A stretch of 64,000 nucleotides of DNA. It comes from Chytriomyces cf. hyalinus JEL632 (Eukaryota; Chytridiomycota; Chytridiomycetes; Chytridiales; Chytriomycetaceae). The notes under the pieces are model-generated. The model was not told where the DNA came from, ran no database searches, and worked only from the letters and a program-made list of their open reading frames with translations. Every line of letters begins with the position of its first letter. Position 1 is the stretch's first letter. The position numbers and the translations under genes are program-made. The stretch is from positions 22,082-86,081 of the forward strand of contig JAIWWG010000117.1 in assembly GCA_025435555.1 (NCBI GenBank), in the 5' to 3' direction. Shown piece after piece: positions 37,856 through 48,381 of this stretch.

Positions 37856-38069
37856 TTATGGTTCTTTTTCGTCCGCCAATTTTTGGAGCAATGCCCAGGA
37901 TAAAACCAAGTCAGCGCTTGCCACTCTGACCGTTGCGATAGAGAGACCGTCCAGGCCTATCCAGTTCCACCAGCATCACAGAGACCGATTCAGAGCAACA
38001 GTCCAGAAAGAAAACAGGCGTATCCAGTTTCTTCCGAAAAAAAAAAAAAAAAAAAATTGAATACTCACC

Positions 38070-38269
38070 TGTTGAAGTTCCCGACCTTGGCGGCGTGATT
38101 GCGTCATCGTCATTCTCGGGTGGTTTCAGTAGAATTTGTTAGCAGAATTGTCTGGAACAAAATGCGTTTCGGTAGGAATTAACATTTATTGTTTCAGCTT
38201 ACTTTATTAGTATTTAAGAAGAAGGTTACACGAGAATAAACAATATCCTTTACTATCAACAACTCAATA
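38070..38269 (+). repeat. 5' LTR of the copia element
   Basis: 200 bp; matches the 3' LTR except about one base. A TATTTAAG near 38212-38220 could serve as promoter TATA element. Confidence 0.93.
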
Positions 38270-38311
38270 CGTTATCAGCACCAAAGCTCCAAAACCAAAA
38301 AGTCTAGAACC

Positions 38312-41300
38312 ATGAGCAAGCAAGAAATCCTCCTCTACAATGGCAGCAACTACCAAGAATGGGAGTTCGGCATGCGTCACCACCTCAACGGCAAGAAAAT
38401 CGGACACACACTGACCGAAGCCAAGCCAGCCGAGTCCGCTGTGGCGGAATTGAAAGAGTGGGTAGCGGTGGACATCCAAGCCATGGGGAAAATAGTTGAA
38501 AGGATCCTACCTAAGTACTACGAGCATCTTAGGAAAGCTACTACCGCAAAAGAAATGATGGACGCCGTCAGGGACATTACCGCCGCCGACGAAGCAAATC
38601 TCCAATACAGGAGCCAGACAATGCTCAGAGGCATCAAAATGGAAGAAGGTGGCAACGTGATTGACCACATTGGAAAACTGGAGGAACACAGATGTGTACT
38701 CGGAAAGAAACTAGTTAGTGATCCGGACATGATCAACATAGTCATGCGGAGCTTACCTCAGTCATGGGAGTCATCCCTTCAGGCAATCAGAACCCAGTCG
38801 GAGCTACTGGAAAACTACAAGAAGTTCAAAGGAAAAATCATCGCGGAGTACGAATATGGCCTAGTCACGATCAAGACGGTTAGTAACAGCAACACGATAG
38901 CAATGCAAGCAAGGCAAAAACCACCAAGATTCACCGGCGACTGCGACAACTGCGGCAAGCAAGGACACAAGAAGATGGACTGCTGGGCAAAGAACGGTGG
39001 CAAGGAAGGACAAGGACCCTACCAACGAAGAGAAAGAGCAACGGACGACAAGCAAGCGAACCAAGTAACAGAATCAAGGCACTATGTACTCACGGTATCA
39101 AAGACGGGACCAAGAACCGGATCATGGATCCTAGACTCAGGCGCAAGTAACCACATGACTGGGAACAAGGAAACATTAACCAACTGGAAATCTTCAAGCG
39201 AACTCGGGAAAGTAACGGTTGCAAGCGGCGACGAACTCAAAATCACGGGAACCGGCTCATTGAATCTACAAGGGCCAGACGGACCAGTAACCATCACAGG
39301 AGTATTGTATGTACCAGGACTATCAGTGAACCTCCTCTCAATCTCGGCTCTAGGCACAAAAGGCGCAGCAATCAGCTTCGACGGAAATGGTGCGTCAGTC
39401 TCCATCAAAGGGAAAATCATCCTCCGCGCAGACGAAATTGAAGAAGGACTCTACACAATACAAGGCAAGCAAGTGGGATTAGCAACCACGGTATCAGACA
39501 TCAGAAAACTCAGCACAAGGGAAGCTCACCGATCAATGGGACACCTGAACACAAGAGATCTACAGCAGTTACCCAGCCTGACAGACGGCATCAAAATCAC
39601 AGACGAGGAACTTGGGGACTGCGACATCTGTACAGCAGCAAAAACCACCAGGCACGTGAACAAAGAACGATCAGCAAAAACAGAAATGCCGGGGGAAGAA
39701 ATCAGCATGGACCTTACCTTCGTAAACGAAATCCCTATCCTCATGGTATCCGATACCGGTAGTGGCTGCACCATCGCGAAAATCCTGAAGAAGAAAAGTG
39801 AAGCTCCTCAAGCCGTTGCGGACATTGTCAAGATCATCGAAAAACAATACAACCACCAAGTGAAAACCATCATTTCGGACGGAGGCGGTGAATTTGTAAA
39901 CAAGAAAATGCAAGACTGGTGCGCGGCGCTCGGGATCCAACATCAAATAACAACGGCATACACCCCAGAACAGAACGGCATAGCGGAACGAAAGAACCGA
40001 ACCATCATGGAGACAACAAGGGCCATGCTACTGGATGCCAAGCTCGACAAGACCAAGTACTGGCACTACGCATTTGAAATGGCAGTGTACATCAGAAATC
40101 GATGCCCCACAAGCAGTACAGCAGCAGAGAAAACACCATGTGAACTACTCACCGGGAAGCGACCAAACCTCAAGTACATCAGACCATTCGGAGAATCATG
40201 CACAGTCTACGTTGACCAGCACAAGCGGAACAAGTTTGACGCGAAAGGTACCAAGTGCCGAGTACTGGGAATCAGAGAAAAAGGGTACCTGCTACTGGAA
40301 GAGGGAACTGAACGAGTTTTCCAGTCAGTTCATGTCAAATTCTCAAACACCAAGGAACGAGATGCCGAAGACCTACCGGACCTACTCTCAGACTCAGAAG
40401 GAGAAGATGAGGATGACGATGAACAACCAACATGACCACGACAACAAGCCAACCCAAGACAGCAAGACCAGCCAGAAGAATATGAGGAACAGAACGAGAA
40501 TGAGCCAAGCAGCCCAGCGCCAATCTGGAGAGGCCGACAAGGACCAGCAAGCCCTGCACCAAGACCATCGAAAGTACCAGTACCAGCGCGAGAAACACGA
40601 AGATGGGAACCCACTGACAAATTAGCACCTAAGGACATCAACTCATCAGTAGACTCATCAAACATAATCCAGGGAAGCCAAAGGAGAGCAGCTTACGCCT
40701 TTTCAGCAGTTTTGGAAGACCCAAGGACGACAGCAGAGGCACTTGACCGGGAAGACGCACCGAAGTGGAAGGACGCAATTCTGGATGAACTCAACTCACT
40801 GGTGGAGAATGGGACCTGGGAAATGATCAACCTCAAGCAGGAACCAACTGAAAACGTGGCAGACACCAAGTGGGTACACAAGAGGAAACAAGATGCAGCG
40901 GGAGTGTTTGAAAAGTACAAGTCAAGACTAGTAGTACGCGGGTTCACACAAGTCGAAGGGATAGACTACGACGAGACATTCGCACCAGTTGTCAGGACCA
41001 CTACAATCAAAGTTATCATTAGTGTAGCACTAGCAAAAGGATTCAAGATCACACAGATGGATGTCGTGACGGCGTACCTGAACTCCAAGATGGATTACAA
41101 CCTAGTAATCAGAATTCCAGAAGGATACGAGCTGCTAGACCCGGATGTTGATCGAAAGGACCAGGCATTGCGACTACTCAAGGGACTGTACGGAACCAAG
41201 CAAGGCGGGTATCTATGGAACGAAGAATTCAAGGGAACATTGATTAGCATCGGCTTCAAGCAAGCCACAGCAGATCCGGGGCTGTTCAGAATCGAAAAAT

Positions 41301-42280
41301 GGGGGAGTGAGCTATGGATCACCTTATATGTGGACGACATCCTGGTAGCAACCAACAACGAGGAACTCCGCGACTGGGTAGAAAGGCAGTTAGTCCAGAA
41401 GTACAAGATCAAGTTCATGGGGGAGGTACACGCCTTACTCGGATCAGTAATCAAGTACCAAGTTACCACAGAGATGGCAAGTTTCCAGCAGTCAAGTTAC
41501 ATAGAATCGATTGGAGCCAAATACCAGCTGGAAAACACCAAGTGGAAAACGCCCATGGAGCCAGGCCTACGGTTACCAGAGGAAATCGACGGACCAGCGG
41601 TACCAGACTACAGGAGTCTACTTGGAGCAGTGATGTACGCATCAGTCTCCACAAGACCGGACATAGCATACGCAACGGCTTACCTAGGGCGGTTTGCATC
41701 CAAGGCCTCAGAAACACACTGGGCAGCACTGAGACGACTGGCAGGGTATCTGGTCAACACAAGCAAGTTCGAGCTCAAGTACACAAAGGGGGATACTCAC
41801 CAAATCGAGGCCTGGGTCGACGCGAGCCACTTGAGCGAAGGAGCCTACGGCATAAGCGGGCATGCGGTGTATGTGGCGGGCAACTTAGTCAGCTGGCGGT
41901 CACAAAAACAAAGGACCGTCGCACTGTCGTCAATGGAAGCCGAGATCAACGCGTTAGTCAATGTAATTAAGGAAGTGGTTTGGCTGAAAGAACTACTTAC
42001 TGGTTTGGGGATTACGGACATCAAAAGCACAATACACGAGGATAATCAGGCGGCCATCGCGTCAAGCAAGCATGCCGTAGTAAATGATCGGACGCGACAC
42101 ATATTGGCGAAGACGACGTTCGTACGAGAAACCCTGAAAGAACACAAGATCGAGTTAGTGTTTACACCAACAAAAGAGCAGAAAGCAGACGGACTCACCA
42201 AGGCCAAGGGACCGGGGGAGTTCGAGCGGTTCCGGGATGCGGTCAGGATTCAGGCCGTGGTCGGTAAGGGGGAGTGTTGA
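38312..42280 (+). CDS. Copia Gag-Pol polyprotein interrupted by a single in-frame TGA
   Basis: One continuous frame of about 1322 codons, broken only by TGA at 40433-40435. Gag with zinc knuckle CDNCGKQGHKKMDC; protease SWILDSGASNHMTG; integrase HRSMGHLN..CDICTAAKTTR zinc motif and catalytic D..D..E region (ISMDLTF, ISDGGGEF, TPEQNGIAERKNR); RT with KSRLVVRGFTQVEGIDYDET and LYVDDILVA; RNase H with WVDASHLSEG, SSMEAEINAL and EDNQAAI. All catalytic motifs look intact. The TGA lies in the acidic linker between integrase and RT. It may be a plain nonsense mutation (one step from CGA) or a readthrough site that lowers RT output. The frame ends 6 bases inside the 3' LTR. Confidence 0.9.
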
Positions 42281-42474
42281 AGTTCCCGACCTTGGCGGCG
42301 TGATTGCGTCATCGTCATTCTCGGGTGGTTTCAGCAGAATTTGTTAGCAGAATTGTCTGGAACAAAATGCGTTTCGGTAGGAATTAACATTTATTGTTTC
42401 AGCTTACTTTATTAGTATTTAAGAAGAAGGTTACACGAGAATAAACAATATCCTTTACTATCAACAACTCAATA
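42275..42474 (+). repeat. 3' LTR of the copia element
   Basis: 200 bp, same ends as the 5' LTR, followed directly by the TCACC target duplication. Confidence 0.93.
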
Positions 42475-42480
42475 TCACCA

Positions 42481-42942
42481 ACTTGCGCGTGTTGCCGGAG
42501 GCACAACCAGCAAACCGCATCCCTCCACCGCCATGCCCTGGACGAAATCAACTTTTACCGCAAACTGCTTCAAATGAGCCAACTGCCGCGTATCGATGCC
42601 TTCTCGGAGTTCCAGTCGGGAGATCAAGTGTCGCTCACCGCAAGTTCCTCATCTACTCTCCAATCTGTCGCAGCCACCATCCCAGCAGCCAGGACGCTAG
42701 AATCGATGCCCCCAGAAATCTTGGATCGAATCACTGCGCACGTGGACGGCGATTCGGTCCCATATTTCAAGTACATCTCCACTGCCATGTTTGTGGTCAT
42801 GCAAGCTGCAGGAACAAATGCTCCCCGTCGAAACGGTCGTTCCTATTGGCCCCTCCTCAGGTTGGACAGATTTGACAATGGAAATGTGGCCTACCAAGTT
42901 GGAACATATCGATGTTTTGTCACTCACCGTTGTCGAGTGTAG
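42481..42942 (+). pseudogene. F-box-like protein remnant next to the copia insertion
   Basis: An open frame runs from the insertion site through an ATG at 42574 to a stop at 42942. It has an F-box-like start (SMPPEILDRITAHV) followed directly by VPYFKYISTAMF and later LRLDRFDNGNVAYQVG, a layout I associate with the large F-box families of chytrids. The usual residues between the F-box helices are missing, and a second frame (42791-43084) carries other plausible coding sequence, so it looks decayed or truncated. Family assignment is tentative. Confidence 0.35.
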
Positions 42943-43573
42943 AATAAACAATGCATCTGCTCGTCTTATTGCTCTGAATTTGTATCAGAATAGGGTTCGC
43001 TTGTGCAAGGGACTCCTAGACAGGTATGAGGACAAGTCTGGAGCAGCAACTGCAGTAGTAGACATAGATGTAGACAACAATTGATTGACACTGTAGATCC
43101 CGGCCAATTGACTAATACAAAGCGATATCTCTCTATCTCCTAAGTGTGTTTCAATTGCTGACAATGCTGTTGGTGTTCTCTTGAACCTCGGCTGAACCTT
43201 ATCAACTGACTTTTTTGTAAAAATTGCTAAACTGACAAGAAAGACAACAACAACAGAACATCAGAACAAAAGAACAGATGTGTTGCCTCAGCCATCTTAT
43301 GCCTTGTCGGTGTAAATGGTGGTGGCATGCTGTACGAGGGTTTGTGACTTGAGGGCTAGGTGCTACAACAATAGTATTGGTCTAAGTATATGATTATTTG
43401 CCTTGTGGAAGCTCTACCATTTATACCCTTTTGGAATAGAACATGAAAGAATCACTCATGGGTGGAAACTTGTGGGTAGCTCCCTGGTTTTCTATTTTTT
43501 CACAGTAGAAATTATAAAGCACCAAGATGGAAAACCCCCAAACATCCCCAAGGACTGTTGGGTTTTTACCAAT
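42943..43573. other. Intergenic, no gene seen
   Basis: AT-rich, no recognisable gene. Probably old transposon-derived sequence between the copia and LINE elements. Confidence 0.45.
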
Positions 43574-46500
43574 CCTAAAAGTTACGTTTTCAGTTTCTTT
43601 TATTCAAGTTACTCAGTAACGCAAGTGCGGCGGCAAAAGATAGCAAAAATCACTCAAAAAAGTTCAGAAAACTCCAAAAAAATGAAGTAAAGTGCGGAGA
43701 TGTTAACAGAACAGATGGTCGGTAAAAGTAATACAATACGTATGGTCAGTTAGAGCTTGGCGGTTGGTTATCCGGGCTCTGGGTTTCGCTGGGGTCGTCC
43801 ACGTGAGACTCCCCCAGGTGGGTTTATGCGATTGCGAGGTTGGCGTTGTGGCAGTGGGCGTGCTGGTGCATCTGGCTCGGCCCAGTAGCCATTGGCTTGC
43901 TGTTGGAGATGGCGGCATTCGGTGTAGATGAGAGCTACGGCAGAAGAGACTTCGGTGTACGTGTCGATTTCGGAGGGCGGTGTATTCCGGACTTCATTTA
44001 GGATCGTATCAAGCCAGGTCATTCGGCCGGCAGGAGGTGCAAGCGTGTCCCAGTTGATGCGCAGGAGAGCAGTGGCACCAGAACAGTCAGCAGCATGGGA
44101 TCGGGTCAGAACGTTGTTGCACTTGAGGCATGGTTCGTGTCGGGTAACAGCACCAAGAGTCCAGCGAAGGATGGTGTTGCGTGTCTTGCGGTCGATTCCC
44201 TTGCAGGTAGTCAGGTATGGCCGGACTGGGTCTTTGATTTCGACTTGGATTGCGCCAGCGATGGTGTCCGGGTTGTTGTCCATGTTGACGATGGATTCCT
44301 TGCGCAGTTTCTTGCGAGCATTGTCAGACAACGCTTGTTTTGGCTTTGGAGGGGACCGGAAGGGGACTTCAGCTGGGGGTGGACGAGCCAGTGGTTGCTG
44401 TCGAAAATCAATCCATTTAGCATCCTCATGGGTCACAAGTGGGTTGGAGCGAGCAAGACGGGGAAGACATTCCTGAAATGGTTTATTGGCGCCGAGCAGA
44501 GCGCCGCGCCAGAAACGAACAGCCGGAATGGAGCGATCAGTCGAGTTATGCAAGCGCGAGGACCACATGAGATTGAGCTCCGTAGCACGGTGTTTGAACG
44601 GTTCGACTTGCAGCAGCTTGTGGAGTGCGGCAGCGGATGTGTTGCGGGGTGTTGAGGTGAGAATCCGTAGCGCAAGGCGTTGGACCGACTCGTACAACTT
44701 GAGCATGGACGCGGATGGGAGCTTGAGAGCAATGCCATACTCGAGGACTGGTCGAATGAAACTCCTGTAGATAGTAACAGATGCTGCAGGAGCCCAGCCC
44801 ATTGCATTCATACCACCTGACGCCAGCGCCACAATGACACCACGCGCTTTTGATGTTCGTTCTTTCGCCAGTAGGGCCCAGTTGATTCCGTGTTGACCAA
44901 AAGGGATACCGAGGTAGGGAGCACATTGCTGAGACGGGAGGTCCACGTTGTAGAGCTTGAGAGGCACATCACGCAGTGCTGGAGCAGGACCGAGGTAGAT
45001 GCACTTTGATGGCGAGAACCGAATTCCAACAGTGTTTGACCATTCCTCACACGTTCGGAGCAGGACTGCAAGATCGTGTTGTTTTGCAGCCACCAGAGAG
45101 GTATCGTCTGCAAACAGGAGGTTGTTGAGCTGGATACCGTTGATTCGAATTCGAGGGATTCCAGGAGCACGTAGCCGAATTGAGAGACCATGGATGTGAC
45201 AGTTGAACAGAATCGGGGACAGAGTAGCACCCTGCAGAAGACCTTGTTCGTTGGCAATTGGATCACTAGTCACGCCAGCCACCACCAGACAGCACGAGTT
45301 GTGATCGAAAAGATCCTGGAGCCGCGCCAGCATGAATGCATCCAGACCAAAGACTTGGGTGAGCATTTCCCAAAGAACCCGTTGATCAACTTCGTCATAT
45401 GCCGCTTTGATGTCCAGCAGAATGGTGGATGCATGTTCATTGGTGTTCAGAGTTTCGTGCAGAACCATTGCTTGATCAAGCGAGGACTGCCCGGGTCTGA
45501 AGCCGCCTTGGAAATCGTCGAGTTGTTGCATCACAGGTCCAAGTTCAGGAACAAGCAGCCGCTCGTAGAGTCGCCGGATTGTACACGTCAACGCAATGGG
45601 CCGGTAATTCGCAATGTCCTGATCAGATCCCTTCTTCTTGAAGACCGGCACAATGAGCGCCTTCCTCCAATCAGATGGAATGGTTGCAGCAGCGTGGACC
45701 ATGGGCAGAAACACACCGAGAACATCAGCCATGAGATCGCCACCGGCTTTAATGAGTTCAGCAGGAATTCCATCGGATCCAGTAGCCTTTCCGAGTGGGA
45801 GTCCAGCAATCGCAGACTTGATTGCATCCAGGTTGAAGACTTCGGAAGTTGAACGCGACTGAATTTCCTCAAGCGCAGGGGGTCCAGGTTGGGGATGTCC
45901 AGTCGGAGGTGCACCGAAAGTAGTTCGAAAATGAGCCGCGTGTTCATTGATTTTTGCCAGGTCCAGTTTGCAAACAGTGCGGTCTTTTCGCGACTTGGCT
46001 CCTTTTACCATGCGCATGAACGAGGACATGTTTTGTGGGACCGTGAGCTTATCGATAGCATCTTCAAAGAGCACACGTTTGCGCGTGGTCAGATCTGCAC
46101 GGTAAGCACGCTGAGTGTTGGTCAATTTGGCAGCAAGGTGTTTGATTTCGAGACGAGACAACTGGCCATGCTCGATTTCCTGCTGCACGTTCGCAAGTTC
46201 TTGCTGCACGTTGTCCCGACTTTGTTCGAGCTCATCAGTCCAGAACTCGGATGGCAAGTGGTCAGAGACTTGGAGGACACCAATGGACTTTGACGCAGCA
46301 TTTCGGACCCATGACAGAAAGTGTTCCCAGGCCTCGTTGATCAGCTCTTGAGTTCTAGCACGGTTGGGGGTGTGAGTATTGTTCAAGAGCGATGAGCCAG
46401 AAGTACTGCCCGGGAGGGGAGTGCCTACTGCAGGTACCCCGGTGTGTGCATCGCACTGTGATACACCCGCGACGTACCCCACAGCAGGGCTTTCCAAGCG

Positions 46501-46737
46501 CGTTCGCAGCAATTCCAGGCATAGGCACATGTCCTGCTGCGTAGATGGATTGGGAGCATCGACAGAACGTGGATGGGAGTGGGATGGACCAGCAGACTGA
46601 GAAGGACCGTCAAACACATGGGTGTTGGCTCTGGGGCAATCCGCAGTGTGAGTGACAAGTTCAAGAGGAGCATGGGGAGTACTTCCCGGAGGGTCGGCGC
46701 CTGCTGCAGGTACCACGGTGCGTGCATCGCACTGTGA
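43574..46737 (-). mobile_element. LINE (non-LTR retrotransposon), probably 5' truncated
   Basis: Minus-strand element with one long RT ORF and a 3' region containing AATAAA. The 5' boundary is taken at 46737 because a sequence resembling the element's own 3' end (46738-46835 versus 43574-43671) begins there. No apurinic endonuclease domain or first ORF is present. Confidence 0.8.
43768..46737 (-). CDS. LINE reverse transcriptase ORF, about 980 aa
   Basis: Open frame of 982 codons from a GTG at 46716, continuing open upstream, so the true start is unknown. The N-terminal part is Pro/Ser/His-rich with a repeated element (QCDARTVVPAAG and QCDAHTGVPAVG). RT core: KALIVPVFKKKGSDQDIANY, YRPIALTCT, GGFRPGQSSLDQA, ILLDIKAAYDEVD, NEQGLLQGATLSPILFN, NNLLFADDTSLVA (catalytic ADD) and a thumb region. 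The C-terminus has a CLKCNNVLTRSHAADC zinc knuckle usual in LINEs. No RNase H seen. The frame has no internal stop, so the copy may be young even if truncated. Confidence 0.88.
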   Translation of the reverse strand, partial: SQCDARTVVPAAGADPPGSTPHAPLELVTHTADCPRANTHVFDGPSQSAGPSHSHPRSVDAPNPSTQQDMCLCLELLRTRLESPAVGYVAGVSQCDAHTGVPAVGTPLPGSTSGSSLLNNTHTPNRARTQELINEAWEHFLSWVRNAASKSIGVLQVSDHLPSEFWTDELEQSRDNVQQELANVQQEIEHGQLSRLEIKHLAAKLTNTQRAYRADLTTRKRVLFEDAIDKLTVPQNMSSFMRMVKGAKSRKDRTVCKLDLAKINEHAAHFRTTFGAPPTGHPQPGPPALEEIQSRSTSEVFNLDAIKSAIAGLPLGKATGSDGIPAELIKAGGDLMADVLGVFLPMVHAAATIPSDWRKALIVPVFKKKGSDQDIANYRPIALTCTIRRLYERLLVPELGPVMQQLDDFQGGFRPGQSSLDQAMVLHETLNTNEHASTILLDIKAAYDEVDQRVLWEMLTQVFGLDAFMLARLQDLFDHNSCCLVVAGVTSDPIANEQGLLQGATLSPILFNCHIHGLSIRLRAPGIPRIRINGIQLNNLLFADDTSLVAAKQHDLAVLLRTCEEWSNTVGIRFSPSKCIYLGPAPALRDVPLKLYNVDLPSQQCAPYLGIPFGQHGINWALLAKERTSKARGVIVALASGGMNAMGWAPAASVTIYRSFIRPVLEYGIALKLPSASMLKLYESVQRLALRILTSTPRNTSAAALHKLLQVEPFKHRATELNLMWSSRLHNSTDRSIPAVRFWRGALLGANKPFQECLPRLARSNPLVTHEDAKWIDFRQQPLARPPPAEVPFRSPPKPKQALSDNARKKLRKESIVNMDNNPDTIAGAIQVEIKDPVRPYLTTCKGIDRKTRNTILRWTLGAVTRHEPCLKCNNVLTRSHAADCSGATALLRINWDTLAPPAGRMTWLDTILNEVRNTPPSEIDTYTEVSSAVALIYTECRHLQQQANGYWAEPDAPARPLPQRQPRNRINPPGGVSRGRPQRNPEPG

Positions 46738-46835
46738 CCTAAAAGTTACCTTTTCAGTTTCATTTAATCAAGTTACGCAATAACACAAGTGCTAGATTAA
46801 GAGAATACAAAAATCACTCAAGAAGTTCAGAAGAA
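46738..46835. repeat. Imperfect copy of the LINE 3' end (direct repeat with 43574-43671)
   Basis: Starts CCTAAAAGTTACCTTTTCAG versus CCTAAAAGTTACGTTTTCAG, and continues with matching AATCACTCAA and AAGTTCAGAA blocks. A third short CCTAAAAGTTAC lies near 46847. It could be the tail of an upstream LINE copy in head-to-tail order, or an old target repeat. Confidence 0.55.
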
Positions 46836-47594
46836 ATTTCGACAAACCTAAAAGTTACAATTTGAATAAGGGTTAGTTTATATAGGCTGATTGGCAAGAA
46901 AATCGAAAAAGGATTGTGAAACTTTTGAAAACAAATCGAGAAAGTATTGAACTGTTTTTTCTCAAAAATATCTCAATCCCTGCTCGCGACCAGGGATTGA
47001 CTTCAGGATTGACTTCAAAAATGCAGCGTTTTTTTCTTATTCGATATATTTAATCAACGTCACGTGGAGGCCACAAGCCCAATTGAACGGCTGCCAATCC
47101 ACCACCAGCAACCCACCAACCACCAATCCACCGCCACGCTGCCTTCGTCAAGCAGGCATCCATCCGCATCGTATGCCAGACATTCAGTCCAGCTGCGTGT
47201 GAGAGTGACTGGCGGTAAAAGGAGAAGGCATGTAGGGAAGCAGATTCAAAGCAGTTGGTTGCATGAGGGACAGAAGGTAGTGGAAGGAGGGAGGAATCCC
47301 AAAGGGATATTAGCGGCAGAAGGGTAAGCTCTGACTTTAGGATAAAGCTGCAGCCGCAAGGTGATGGGTGTTCTGCTGCAAGGGAGGTTGTTCTCTTCTC
47401 TTTTTCACGTAAAAAAAACCGCCTAAACAGCTCTGCCACCTCACGCACAAATGCCAGACCAACGAGTAACAACTTACCACATGCGCTCCAACCACCAATC
47501 TTATTAACACTGATCATTTCAGCAATCAATCACCAATGTAGACGAATTCCTCGCTGGCCTTCAGTCCACTTACCTCCCGCCACCATCCCAATCA
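46836..47594. other. Intergenic, transposon-island spacer
   Basis: AT-rich spacer. GATTGACTTCA occurs twice in tandem near 46995-47020. No gene supported. Confidence 0.4.
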
Positions 47595-48077
47595 ATGTAT
47601 CTGCAACACCACAACACCATCCACCAGCAACAGCTTGGGTGGAACCCTTCCGCAGTAAATTCCCATGCCAGCACCTCCTTAGCAGCCAACCCTTGCCCTG
47701 CTAGCGCAACAAAATCAGCCAATGATCCCCTCTCCAACACTCTCAACACCAATGCTCTCACCGTCAATACGCATAGGGCAACCAATACTCATGCAGCCAA
47801 TACTCCTTTACCAGGTAGCTTTAATCCACTCAATCCTGGAGCTTCAACCGCGTCAGCTGAAAGCAGTCATGCCTTGACCTCTGTAGACAACACAGGAGTG
47901 AGGCAAAAGCGGAAGAGGAAGTCATGTAGAAATATAGGCGCTGGAACACGACTATATAGCGATCTTCGTGAAGTTCTTAAAGCTTGTATCGATAGTTACT
48001 ACTCTTTAATATATCAACTAAGGAATCATACAACTATTAGTGTAAGAAAGAAGAAGTATCATAACTGGCTAACCTAA
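47595..48077 (+). CDS. Hypothetical 160-aa ORF, Asn/Thr/Ala-rich with basic motif
   Basis: Open from ATG to stop. The first 110 residues are Asn/Ser/Thr/Ala/Pro-rich; then a basic patch (RQKRKRKSCR) and a short helical end (YSDLREVLKACIDSYYSLIYQL). It could be a leftover of a transposon gag or a chance ORF. No family recognised. Confidence 0.25.
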   Translation: MYLQHHNTIHQQQLGWNPSAVNSHASTSLAANPCPASATKSANDPLSNTLNTNALTVNTHRATNTHAANTPLPGSFNPLNPGASTASAESSHALTSVDNTGVRQKRKRKSCRNIGAGTRLYSDLREVLKACIDSYYSLIYQLRNHTTISVRKKKYHNWLT

Positions 48078-48381
48078 GGATATACGCAGTCAATAAGAAC
48101 AATACTGCAACAGAGAGCAAATAGTAGAAGATAAAGATCTGTTCTCAAGGGAGAAGCAGATGTCAAATACGAAACACTAAGAACAATGGTCAAGTGACCC
48201 ATTGTGTGAATCAAAAAAAACAGAACAAAGAGGTAGCTTGTAAAACAACTATCGAATAAAATGATTGGATGAAAAGACAGAGACTGAAAAACATCCAGAA
48301 GAAAGATGAGTGATTGTAAAGAAATAATTAAGATTGGCAATGTGTAAATAAAGAATTACGTGTCCTACGACTGAATTCAAC

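Larger units (their letters stand above)
38070..42474 (+). mobile_element. Ty1/copia LTR retrotransposon, young, near-complete
   Basis: Two 200-bp LTRs (38070-38269 and 42275-42474), both beginning TGTTGAAGTTCCCGA and ending CAACTCAATA, with one mismatch noted (GTTTCAGT versus GTTTCAGC). The element is flanked by the 5-bp duplication TCACC (38065-38069 and 42475-42479). A possible primer-binding site (GTTATCAGCACC) follows the 5' LTR and a purine tract (AAGGGGGAG) precedes the 3' LTR. Domain order gag, protease, integrase, RT, RNase H defines copia. Near-identical LTRs imply recent insertion. Confidence 0.95.

Noticed and set aside
43928-46293. Long plus-strand ORFs opposite the LINE
   Set aside because: Antisense shadows; the minus frame holds the RT motifs.
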